DNA from: Seminavis robusta | Taxonomy: Eukaryota; Bacillariophyta; Bacillariophyceae; Naviculales; Naviculaceae | Length of the DNA: 64,000 bases | Assembly (NCBI GenBank): GCA_903772945.1 | Contig: CAICTM010000363.1 | Span: forward strand, 1 to 64,000 | Direction of reading: 5' to 3' | Shown here: positions 31,436 to 41,496 of the stretch, piece after piece | How positions within the stretch are numbered: position 1 is the stretch's first letter | Layout: each line of letters starts with the position of its first letter | The notes under the pieces: generated by a model | The model's database searches: none | What the model was told of the DNA's origin: nothing | What the model saw: only the letters and a program-made list of their open reading frames with translations | Program-made: the position numbers and the translations under genes

Positions 31436-32085
31436 CGCTGAAGGTAACTTTACCCCCAGCCATCACTCCAAGAACCAAGGAGCATCAAAGAGAGTTTCGA
31501 GACCAATTGGCTGACAAATCCAGCGTACCGTATTGGTACAGTCGTGCCGTACTTGGGCAATCGACTTATTAGGGCAGGAAGGTTCGGTCTGAGGCCAGCA
31601 TACAGTGGTAGAGTAAGGTAGATCTTTGGACGCACCTTTGACCATCACCACCAGGCAGCAAAATTCAAAAAGCAGCACCAGGACACCTCCGGCTCCAAAC
31701 ACCTCCAAAATGCCTGCCATTACTACAGCTGGTAGTATTATACTGGCAGTCAAGATGCCACCAACGACAGCAACTCTACTGTAGCACAAGTTTACCTCCA
31801 ATAATGGTATCCAAAAAGCGTCGCTGCCATCAAATCCCAGCATGAAAAAGCACCAAGGAACGAAGTACCGCCCGTCATGTTCCGTGACCATGACAAAAGG
31901 GCTGGGAATAGTACCAATGGTGCTTCCAGAAAAGGGAAAAGAGACAGCACCAAGGAAGCACCAAGGAACGAAGTACCGCTCGTCATGTTGATGCCGCAGC
32001 ATGTTGATACTGCAGCAGTGGAGTTGTAGGAAGTAAGACAATTGATGATCTCCACAAAAGAGTACTGCTCACTGCTTCCACTCAT
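31436..32085 (-). pseudogene. Decayed membrane-protein-like fragment, copy 2
   Basis: The open minus frame 32041-31463 contains two hydrophobic helices (VAVVGGILTASIILPAVVMA, GGVLVLLFEFCCLVVMVKG) and ends with RWICQPIGLETLFDAPWFLE, equivalent to the fragment at 31345. Its upstream part includes the unit RYFVPWCF twice, from a duplicated DNA word (CACCAAGGAACGAAGTACCGC at about 31849 and 31958). Neither copy gives a full-length frame with a good start. It may be a degenerate gene or a repeat that happens to be open. Confidence 0.35.
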
Positions 32086-32351
32086 TCATCATGACAACAA
32101 TGCAAACAACAATGCAACCCTTCACGACCAAACCGAGAACAGTTGCTAGATGTGTCAAATTGCGAGTGACTAAATTTCCTGGGCTGTCAGCAGTAAGAGA
32201 CTGCTGACGATGGGTGACTTACCCTTAAAAAGAAAACATTCCCGAGTTGGCATGGCTTTCAGTGTGTTAAGTGCAGGTGTTGTTGAAATTTTGTTGGTGG
32301 GATTTCACTTTGCAATAGGAACCTGCATGCCATCAGTACTGTATGAGACTT

Positions 32352-32560
32352 GTTGCCGTCTATGAGACTTGTTGCCGTCGCAGGAGAATTGTTGCCGTCG
32401 CAGAGAATTGTTGCCGTCGCGGAGAATTGTTGCCGTCGCAAGGAGAATTGTTGCCGTCGCAGGAGATTTGTTGCCGTCGCAGGAGAATTGTTGCCGTCGC
32501 AGGAAATTGTTGCGTCGCAGGAGAATTGTTGCCGTTGCAGGAGAATTGTTGCTGTGCTGG
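32352..32560. repeat. 20-bp minisatellite, about 10 copies
   Basis: Tandem copies of a unit close to GTTGCCGTCGCAGGAGAATT with single-base variants and small length changes, so frames are not kept. There are no spacers, so it is not a CRISPR-like array. It opens long but meaningless ORFs in several frames on both strands. Confidence 0.9.
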
Positions 32561-32631
32561 ATCATGTTGCCGTCGTCTTGCAGTCTGGAGATCTAACAGC
32601 ACTAGCATCGTTGAGCCAATTGTGCCTCCTC

Positions 32632-32765
32632 TGGTGAGCCTGTAGCTGTGTCCCAGCCTGTAGCGTAGCTGTCAGCCTTGTCCCAGCCTGTAGCTACAGC
32701 TATAATAGCTGTAGCTTGTAGCTGTCGTCCCAGCCTGTAGCTGTTTTCCCAGCCTGTAGCCGTTG
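32632..32765. repeat. Degenerate TCCCAGCCTGTAGCT minisatellite
   Basis: The word CCCAGCCTGTAGC recurs at about 32652, 32683, 32729 and 32750 with variable TAGCTGT spacers. It begins about 70 bases after the 20-bp minisatellite. Confidence 0.75.
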
Positions 32766-33257
32766 TACTGTATATGTATCACTTATCACCCAGTAATATT
32801 CCATTCCACCGTAATCCACCGTTTTCCTAGAGGAATCATTGAGCTTTGTAGCGTCTCACTAGCTTTTTAAAAAGGGGTTTTAAGGAAACTGTTAAATCAC
32901 CTTGTGCTCTTGTGGAATCTTTGGACACTTCAAACCATAACCAAATGTGATGGTTTAAAGTTCGTAACATTGTTTTCTTTCCCTGAATGCTAATTAATTA
33001 CTAGTGCATGCTTTAACACACCAAAAGCACTTCAAGAAGGCCTCTTAATTGCAGAATCAGCTTTTGTACTCTTTGCCCTATTCAAAAAAGCACAAAGTAA
33101 ATTGCACGAGCACCCCCAGACCCTGTATGTTTAAATCGTGAGTGACCTCACGAATCGAATTGATTGATTGTTCTGTCGAATCTTCAATCGATATTATTTG
33201 ACTGTCACTCTCGATTCGATTCGACTTCAGCAGATCTTCGATCTTTATATATATATA

Positions 33258-34376
33258 TAAGGGGGTTTAGAGTAGGGAATAGCTACGGAAGCCAGCCGGG
33301 CCAGGCTTAAGCAAAGAACAGTCGAAATTCAGGACTAGGTTCTGTGGGATCAGGGGCAAGAAATGGAGGACCATTACGGGGGGCAAAGGGTTTGGCTTTG
33401 CGGGACCCACGGAGACATAAATGGGTAGCTTCACAAGGGCAATGAGATCGGTCATGAAGAACATCATTTGAGAGTAGAAAATTGAGTTTTGGAGGCAGTA
33501 GCAGAAGCAAGGCGTTGTAAAGAGTCTTGGCTTGAGGGGCAACATGCCATCCACTGAAACAACAAAGGGTGGAAGGAAGCGCGATTGGACTCGCACGCCC
33601 TTTATATTTGGAAATTTGTCGCGTTCTTGTTGGGTTAAAACTTTGACGGGATTTTTGTTGCGGTAAGAGGCACAGTCCAAATCAGTACACGTACGTCAAT
33701 AATAGCTGTATACCTCGTTCAAACAAGCCGGAATAGAAAGATCACCACGTAAGAGCTCGGGGGCTGGAGGGGGATTGAGAGGGGGGGGGAAGGGGAGGTA
33801 AGGTAGAAATTGGGTGACCGGCAGGGATTAGGGCGGGAACAGAGGGAAGGGTGGTTCTGACGGGACGCTAAGGAACCAAAGCATTCACATGCAATAGAAC
33901 CAAGTTCATTGCGGTTTCATTATGGCGACGGATGTTAAGCCGCCGCGTTTGCAATCCAGAGCATGTGGAACGCTGAGGGACCAGTACAGCCATCACAAAG
34001 CTGGAAGGCTGGAAGAGCTGGGGGGTAAGACCGAACCGGAGAAAGAGGCATCACGCCATTCTTGAGCAGAGAGGTGAGTGCGTTGGCAATATCGGGCATG
34101 ACTGCAAGCCAGGAGCCAGTGCAACGACTGCGATTGAGGCGGACTGCTCAGCCGGAGTGAGAGTGGCTTGATGGGTCTCGAAAGCCGCTTGGTAGGCGTC
34201 GTGATGGCGTTTGGTGGCGCTGATACGACCTTCTGTGAGGGCTGTGCGATGGTCTTCAATTCTGAAGGGATGACGTGGGGGCTCAATGAAGGGGTGGCAG
34301 GGTCGTGGAGAGGGCTAGGGGGGATGGGAATTAAAGGCAAGGGGGCAAGCAGGGGTCTTTGGATCTTTTCTTTCAT
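33258..34376 (-). mobile_element. Non-LTR (LINE-type) retrotransposon remnant, 3' end
   Basis: Read on the minus strand, frames scattered over this stretch carry, in order, DCKRGGL near 33957, then an RRHNE-like continuation (frameshifted) near 33930, then SRFLPPFVVSVDGML near 33580, then ATHLCLRGSRKAKPF near 33430. The CKRGGL...RHNE motif, the FVVSVDG block and the ATHxCLRGSR block are the C-terminal landmarks after the reverse transcriptase in LINE-like elements of plants and diatoms. Frames are broken and the reverse transcriptase itself is not visible, so the copy is truncated and dead. Its last 160 bases recur at 12666-12841. The upstream limit is approximate. Confidence 0.65.
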
Positions 34377-34454
34377 GTTTCACCTCCTGCGTCGGTCTCT
34401 GGACTGCAGTGCGAACTGTTGTTGTTGCTTCTATCCTTCGCCTCCATAGCAGCA

Positions 34455-35222
34455 ATGGCGTTCCTCCTTCCTATGCTGTTGTTGATACTTTGCCTTTTTT
34501 CATGGTTGCCTTTGGCGTCTACGACAGCGACTGACAACTACAATTTACTCCTGAATCGATCACCCAGCAGTCTCCGCAACGAGTACTGGGTACTCCGTCA
34601 CGGTCAGTCGCAAGCCAATGTTGCCAAGCTGATTGCCTCTTCACCCGAAATTGCTTGCCAGAAATATGGGCTCTCCGACGTTGGCAAAGAACAGGCTGCC
34701 CTCGCGGGAGACGAGGCTGTAGAAGCGTTCCACGAGCGCAATACACGGGAACCTCGATTGCAAGCAGTGGTGTTGCTCAGTTCCGATCTGCTGAGGGCCA
34801 AAGAAACTGCTGAAATTGTCCGAGACAAGCTGATACTTGCCGGAATCCCGTTGCTTTACCAGAATGTTGGAGAACCCAGAATTGACAAGGGCTTGGCCAT
34901 GGAAACCCGGTTACGAGAACGATGGTTTGGAGAATGGGATGAAACCTCGGATACCAACTATCCGAATGTGTGGAAAGATGATGCCGAAGATGCGGATCAC
35001 ACCATCAAGGGAGTGGAATCGGTCAATCAAGTTGTATCCCGAAGCACAAAGTGCATCTGTGATTGGGATGAGAGGTTAGAACGGTGCATGGTGATTTGCG
35101 TGGCACATGGGGACGTTCTCCAAATCATGCAAACCGGCTTTGCCAAAATGGATCCCACAAAGCATAGGACTTTGGAACACTTGGAAACTGCAAAACTGAG
35201 GAGGTTGGAATTGAAAGAGTAA
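34455..35222 (+). CDS. Secreted or ER-routed histidine phosphatase (phosphoglycerate-mutase-like), 255 aa
   Basis: Histidine phosphatase superfamily. EYWVLRHGQSQANV at residues 43-56 holds the catalytic His49 and the RHG motif, SSDLLRAKETAEI the second conserved Arg region, LRERWFGEWDE the acid/Arg region, and MVICVAHGDVLQIM the second His (218). Substrates of this superfamily range from phosphosugars to phosphoproteins, and none can be chosen here. The N-terminal 22 residues (MAFLLPMLLLILCLFSWLPL...) are a clear signal peptide. The open frame runs back to a TTG at 34359, but the ATG at 34455 (AGCAGCAATGGC) starts exactly at the signal peptide. It lies just downstream of the retrotransposon remnant, on the opposite strand. 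Confidence 0.85.
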   Translation: MAFLLPMLLLILCLFSWLPLASTTATDNYNLLLNRSPSSLRNEYWVLRHGQSQANVAKLIASSPEIACQKYGLSDVGKEQAALAGDEAVEAFHERNTREPRLQAVVLLSSDLLRAKETAEIVRDKLILAGIPLLYQNVGEPRIDKGLAMETRLRERWFGEWDETSDTNYPNVWKDDAEDADHTIKGVESVNQVVSRSTKCICDWDERLERCMVICVAHGDVLQIMQTGFAKMDPTKHRTLEHLETAKLRRLELKE

Positions 35223-38080
35223 TAAGTATTGCAATACGGTACATGAAAAGCAGGCAGCTCACAAAGATCACCTGCACTGAAAAGAAACTGGATGAGATTT
35301 CTTCAGCTAGTGGCAGTCCTAGCTTTACCGCAATTGGACTGAGATAGCTAGCTGCATGTACTACCGGAACTGTACCTTCCGTCGGCTCCTCGAACCTCCT
35401 TTTTGGAGGAGAGAGGCACGCATCTTCATGGTTGTGTTGCTTTCCTCTGATAGAATAAGAATGCGAGCTGGCTTTGTGTAGGAATAGTTTGAGGAAGAAC
35501 TGTTTCCAGCCCAGTAGGTGCCCATGATTTAGAGTGCTAGCTAGCTGACAGACCGGTCAATTCCACGGGCTGGAGACCGTAGACCGGTCACTGCCGAATG
35601 GGCGGATGTGGTATTTAGTTGAGGTAACTACGAAGCGTTGCGTCCCACCACTAGAGTTTGGCAGACAATCGTTCCCTCCAAAGATCACTCACAGCGGCAA
35701 AGGGAATGAACGACCAGCTTCTAGCTAGCTGGTATGTGCCTCTTTTTCCAATTTGAATGACCAAGGGATTGTTCCAGCCTAGCCCTGTGGCTATTTCACG
35801 CAACCTCCTGTTGTTGCCTTATACAGCCCCTCTCCCGTTGCGCTGCTGTCTCAGTCTTCCATGCGGGCATCGACCAGGAATATTCAATCATTCATCATCG
35901 AGACGGACTATGCACCGCTAGCTAGTTCGTCACATGTCTGGCTGATTGTTGCCTGGAGTTTTATCTTCCAATCGCTGAGACTTTGCCATGTTCAAGCTGT
36001 CCTCCCTGTTGGTCTCTCACCGCCCAGAAGCTGAGAGCCTTCAGATGCATTGATCTCAAGTGCTTATGCAGGAGCCATCGTTCGGCCCAGCTATGCAGAG
36101 TTCGGCACCTCAGAGCGCCAGTGAAGGCCTCACCAACAGAGCGATCGCCGAGGCTTTTTGGGGACAACCGTGCAGTCGACTTCACCGGTGGCCCTTGACT
36201 CTCGCCAAGATGATCTGACAATCTCAGTTTTCAGTCCGTAGATTTGTCTGAGCTGACTACAATTGGGTCATACTCAATTCTGACAGTTGCGCTCGTACCG
36301 TACAGGAAAGAGCGAATCCCCGGCGTGTCACTGTCGCTTCAACTGCAGTAAGCTCACTTCATCCAGTAAGCCCACTTCACTTTGATGTAGGGAGCGTTGC
36401 TTCACTGAGACTCAACATCGTGCTAGATTTGCATCACTCAACGGGCTTGTCGCGAGGAAGTCTCAAGCAACGCAGCAACATGAGAAGAAAGGCCAACTCC
36501 AGTGACGATGCTCCTGATCATCCCATTGGTGGGTGTAGACAACACAGAGAGATCATCAGGTCAGGCAGGCAGGCAGGCGGATGTCGAGCAAACCTTCCAG
36601 GCACCATTGGAAGCACGAAACAGGCGGCGTTGAACATGAATTCCTCCACGCCGAGAAGGCTGGAAGGACAGCCACCGGGGTTCAAACACGCAGCAAGGAT
36701 GGATGGTACCGGTAGAGGCCCACATACTGCACCGTCATCCAGAAGTCACCAAAGTGGCATAATGCGGTCCATCGCAGGCGCACACCATTTCCACGATGCG
36801 CTGGTGGAGATGCCTTGACCAAGAACTGCATGAGAAACGGGGCACGCGAATCGAATCAGTGAAGGGATGTGTGTCGAGGAACCGGATGGCTTTGTTGGTT
36901 GCTTGCAGTTGTTGCCCCCGGGTTGGAGCAATGGGTCCCGGCGCGGAAGCTGAGCAGTTCTCCAGTTGCCTCGGGCTCAACTTAGGCAGCTGACCCTCAG
37001 AACTGGCAGGCCTTGACTTGATGGCAAGTTGATTACAGGGGGCCGAAAAGCGATGACAAGATCCGGATTTGCATGGTTCGTTGGCTTGGGATCTTGCTAG
37101 CTTGAGGTCCAACTTTCACCTCGGTCCCCAGACAAAAAAGATCGACCATGGCGGACCTTCAAAGACAGATAGATTTGAGAAGGGGGGGCAATCGACGGGT
37201 GCGCGAGGTCCTGCGATCCGGATTGGTACTAATACTCGTGATGCAACTCATGCAATGGTGATGTGGGCACAAAAGCTGTTTACCGGAACTTGAGAGGCGC
37301 TGGCTGGTGATTGAGCAATGACCTGCCAGAAGAATTTTTTTGTTTTCTGATGCGGTCTGGAACCATAAGTACCTAGTAGGGTTAGGTAGAGTTAAGGCTG
37401 AGTGTTTCGGTGAAACATTGGGTGTCCAGCCTCTAAGTCATATAGTTCGTTGGAACTTCACAATGCAAGTCTGATAATGAAAAGGCGTCGCTGGAGGAGC
37501 TGCTGGACATGAAAAAGCTGTAAATTTCGAGTCCAAATCCAAAGCAACGAAACCTTTTTGTGCCAGCACCGGTCCCAGCGGTCAGCGGTACCCTCCAGAA
37601 TCCAGATACCGGGTAGCCCCCAAGACAAAAGAGGTAAAGAGTAAAGAGGTAGCAACATTTTTTCCGCCCACAGGGAAGGTTTCACGGAGAACAGCACTCA
37701 CTCTTCGGCTCGACTCCGGTCCCCTTCATCGAAACCTCAAGGACCCCGGTCCTCTTCATCGAAACCCCAAGGGCACACAACCATGCTAGGCCGGTACGAA
37801 TAACTTGTCTAGAGGTCCAATTCCAATGGATAGGTCCATTCACCCACGAGACACAGGTAGGCTACGTCCCAGTTGCATCCTCGAAACGCATGCTGTGCTG
37901 GGATCGTCATGGGTTGGATGATGATTGTAGAAGCATTGCCTGTGCAGAGCAGGTCATCTCCAGCCGTTTCGTTCTGCCCTCATACTAGCTGTCTTTGAGG
38001 TATGCAATGGGGTTGTACATCTTGCAGTCATCTCACATCCTTGCTCTGCTTTGTGCTTGCCATCCAAACCTGTATTCCAC
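35223..38080. other. Intergenic DNA without a supported gene
   Basis: About 2.9 kb with short ORFs on both strands (for example 36420-36818 plus and 37112-36735 minus), none with a family signature. Isolated CTAG runs and GGTACCGGTA words occur. A short local duplication (TCCGGTCCCCTTCATCGAAACC and a near copy) lies near 37710-37760. Confidence 0.5.
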
Positions 38081-40314
38081 ATGCCAATGCCGTCTTCTTC
38101 TCCTGGACTTGAAGATATATTATGTGGAAAGTCCAGGTAAGGGTGGTTCTATGGGTTCCAATCTGCTTTGTGCCGCCATTCTCACGCCTCTGATTCGATT
38201 CATGCAATGCCCTCAACACTTCAGGAGCTGTGTGAACCACATTGGCTCCAAACGGTACCGAGAATACTTGGATACCTATCGTGGCAGGTATGCTCAGGCG
38301 GCCAACAAGGTAGGTTTGGTTTTGGTTCTTCAGTGATATCAAATGGTCAGGTGCTTGAAGAAATAAATGTGGCCTCATGGCTTGTTTGTCGTATGTATTC
38401 CCGTTTATACCGAACGCTGCGAAGCACCACAAGATGCTCCTGATCAAGGAGATATACGAAAACCTGGTGCCAACATGTCGGTTCCTTACGTTCAACAAGC
38501 AACGGAACCAATGGGAGGAGGTATGATACGACCTGATTCGATTGCTTGCTGCCTTTTTACTGCTATTTTGTCCTCGATTTCTCAATCTCACATCGCTGCC
38601 TGTTGTTGTGCTCTTCTTTCGTTGACGTTGGCCATAGTTGAGTGCCAACAAAGCCAGAGATAAGGTATGGTTAAGTGACCCGATTGATGTTGACTCAAAA
38701 TGAACAAGCCATGGTCTCTGACTCTTCTCATTCTCGGTCTCGCTTCTTCTGCTGAGGGTAGATTGGCCATGCCTTGAGGCATGCCAACGCCACCAGGGAA
38801 GAGCCAATAGATGAACCGGATATAGAAGCCATATCGTCTCGCATGCACCCAGCACATGTTGCCATGCAAGAGGCCAGAAAAGGAGCTAGCAGTGGGGGGT
38901 CCAGTAATTCTCCCCCACCTGATGCAACGATGCAGTCCAAAATTGCGGCTGTGCATCCTCCTGCTGCCGAGGCGAAACCACCACCGGTGGCGCAACAACT
39001 GGCACCGCCCATGGGGGATACCCAAGCAAATTCAGTTGTCCCGAGTGAAGCTCAAATGAGTGGTCTGACGGCAGCTACCACAGTAGTGCCTCCATTTGCC
39101 TCCCAGCCGATGACTGGAATGATACATCCATCGGCTCCGGGGGGAACACAGCAGCAAAATTTTCAGCACTTGGCTATCGCTTCGACACTGCAACAGCCAT
39201 TACCTGCTGTTGGCGACACAAAACAACCCGCAGTTGAATCCAAAGCTGTGGTAGCTGGTCCGGCACGGGGAGCCACCGCTGTGTCGGCAACAACGGGAAA
39301 CCAACCAACCGGTGCTGCAGCAGCAGGGACCCAACCATCTGTTAAGCCAGCAGCTCAATCCTCAGTGGAAAGCACCCAGTCGAATATTGGGTGGGTTATT
39401 CCCCATCCGCAGCAGGAATGGCAACATACTGTTAACCCAACAGTGGCGGCAATGCCGCCCCCGGCCCCTTTGTTTCCTGGCGGTCAAACCTTGCCAGTTG
39501 CATCCCTCCAGAAAGGACAACATCTGACTGTTGAAACATCGGGAGTATTGCCATCAGCAGCTTCAACCAATACGGCGAGACAACTACCGTCTATTCCGCC
39601 CGTGGCTCCAGGTCCGCAACAGGCACCAGTGGGACACCAGCAAAGACCACTTGGCATGTTTTTCCCCTTGGATATGACGACACCCGGGACACAAGGCACC
39701 GCTGTCGCTGCAACAGCTCCTGCTGTTGGTGGATCCACTACACCGAGTGAAAGTGAACGCACTGTAGTCCGGAAGCTGACAACTCGGCAGCCAGAAAGGG
39801 AGACTACAGATTCATCCGGGTCTTCCATTGGTTCTTCTCTGACTGCAGGAGGACGTCCACCACCTTATGGACCTCATGTGGCGCAGCCCAATCTTGGTTC
39901 GGCGACGCAAACTGTGGCGGTAAGTGATGATGGCGGTGGGGTTCTTCCTTTGACGGATGATCCATCATGGGTCGCAGCGTTCACTGGCAGGGCAACCCAA
40001 AGCAGCCATAGAATCATAACTTCTGAAGCTAAGTTCACCAGCTTTTCGTTTTTCTATCACTCTTTGACACTTGCCCGTTCCTCCAGCCGCCAGGTCCAAA
40101 AGCAGCCGCAATACAAGGAAAAGCTCCAGGTTCCTCTGATGCTGGCTCTGGGTTGGAAAGGATACTGACAGAACCTATTCAGGATTGGGACGAGAGCACC
40201 GAGACCAAGACCCCGTCACCGCCAGAGGCAGCAAAACAGTCCAAAGGGAGTTCCTCTGCATCCTCGTCCTCGACCCAACCAACTCCAAAAACGCAGCAGC
40301 GGAAAAAGAAATAA
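38081..40314 (+). CDS. DUF6824-type domain protein, six exons, about 549 aa
   Basis: Assembled by eye from splice sites. Exons are 38081-38136, 38225-38309, 38425-38520, 38638-38664, 38762-39919 and 40087-40314, all with GT-AG introns that preserve the frame. Exons 1-5 together spell the diatom DUF6824-type domain, the family otherwise seen as DVLxGRGG...NHxGNxxFR: DILCGKSRSCVNHIGSKRYREY, then RYAQAANK, KMLLIKEIYENL, CRFLTFNKQRNQWEE and ARDKIGHALRHA. It is probably a DNA- or protein-binding domain of unknown role. The remaining 430 residues are Pro/Gln/Ala/Thr-rich and likely disordered, ending in a basic QQRKKK tail, as in transcription regulators. Exon 4 has only 27 bases. The acceptor of exon 3 could also be at 38434. 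The frame 38774-40168 reads through the last donor and is not the real end. Confidence 0.8.
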
Positions 40315-41496
40315 CGAGAAATACCCAGGACTTAACAAGACTTCGCCGCTAAGGTCCCCTTAACGGAAGCAAAGCCCCTCCAAGCTACCAGTACTAGTAC
40401 AGATTTCGAGCTCCTCCCTCCTCCCATAAAAACCATAGGCGAGATAACTGAAGGTCTCCATGGCGGCAATCCATCCAATCAACAACAAATTCATCAAACA
40501 CCCATGCACACAACCTGCACTTTCGGTGGCTGCTACTCTTTGTGTTGGCACAGCTTCTTCACAGAAGATGCCCTGTCTTCCGTGCCTTTTTAGGGCCTTT
40601 TTAAATCTCTTGTCGCGCAGATTCAATTAGAGTTTGAGTGAAGCTTCCATTTACACGGTTGCGGCCCTTTGGTTGGAAGCAGCAAGCTAGCAAGCAACAA
40701 AAGTCTTCGTTTTGGATTGGACGAGGTCTTGACATGTTTATATGGCTTGCTTCGCAGCCTTCCTGCGGTTGCCATGGAGCCCCATCCACGCCATAGGCTC
40801 ACAAATGGGCAGAGGCCATGGCGATCAGGGCAACGTGACCTTGGAGGGTTTTCTAAACGACAACTCCGCCATTTCCATTTCAGGATGACGGAGCTGCGGA
40901 CGACGTGCCCAGATAGTGCCAGATAGGGAACCCAGTGCTTTGTGATGGGAACATGGTGCAAAGCAACAAGGAAAGGAAAACCTGAACGAGAGTGATTCTC
41001 GCTGGTTGGACAGCCGATGGCATCCTCTCCTGCCACTTCAACCCCATCCGTCAACGGTTTCTCGAGCTAGAGTGAGCGCCCATACCCCACCTCTTTCTTT
41101 TGGCTGCATCCTTGATGGATCGGACGAGACAAGCTTCAACCCGTCTATAGTAACCTTCATCATCCTGGTCTATGGACACCTTCGCAAGAAGAACCCAAAT
41201 GGTGGCGCCAACACAAACGAAGCGGCGTGCTGAAAATCAAGCATGGCAAAGGACGCATCGCATCTTTCCCACGGACAACGCTGCGCTACGAAGCTGGATT
41301 CGATTCATCACTGCATCAAGTTGCGGGCATGGCAAACTTTCGAAATAATAAGCTACAACACTGCGACAAATGTGACAACCAAGCTGGGTTTGATACACTT
41401 CAAAATAGCTAAAACAATCAACATCGAATCCAGAGACGCAACGCAACACAGGTTGCATGTCTTTTTATTAGTTTCTTGAAATATATATCCATGAAA
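40315..41496. other. Intergenic DNA without a supported gene
   Basis: About 1.2 kb between convergent genes. Open frames at 40360-40626 and 40623-41054 (minus) have no family signature and no clear start. It probably holds the two 3' UTRs. Confidence 0.4.

Noticed and set aside
32352-32560. CRISPR-like array
   Set aside because: The 20-bp units are in direct contact with no unique spacers, and the window is eukaryotic; it is a minisatellite.
32305-32645. Cys/Arg-rich ORFs on both strands
   Set aside because: They are readings of the minisatellite in several frames, all equally open because the unit lacks stops.
38028-38855. 275-codon minus ORF
   Set aside because: It lies opposite the spliced DUF6824 exons, has no domain, and the plus-strand exons explain the sequence.
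40360-41054. Two minus ORFs between convergent genes
   Set aside because: No family signature and no consistent start; probably the 3' flank of the DUF6824 gene.
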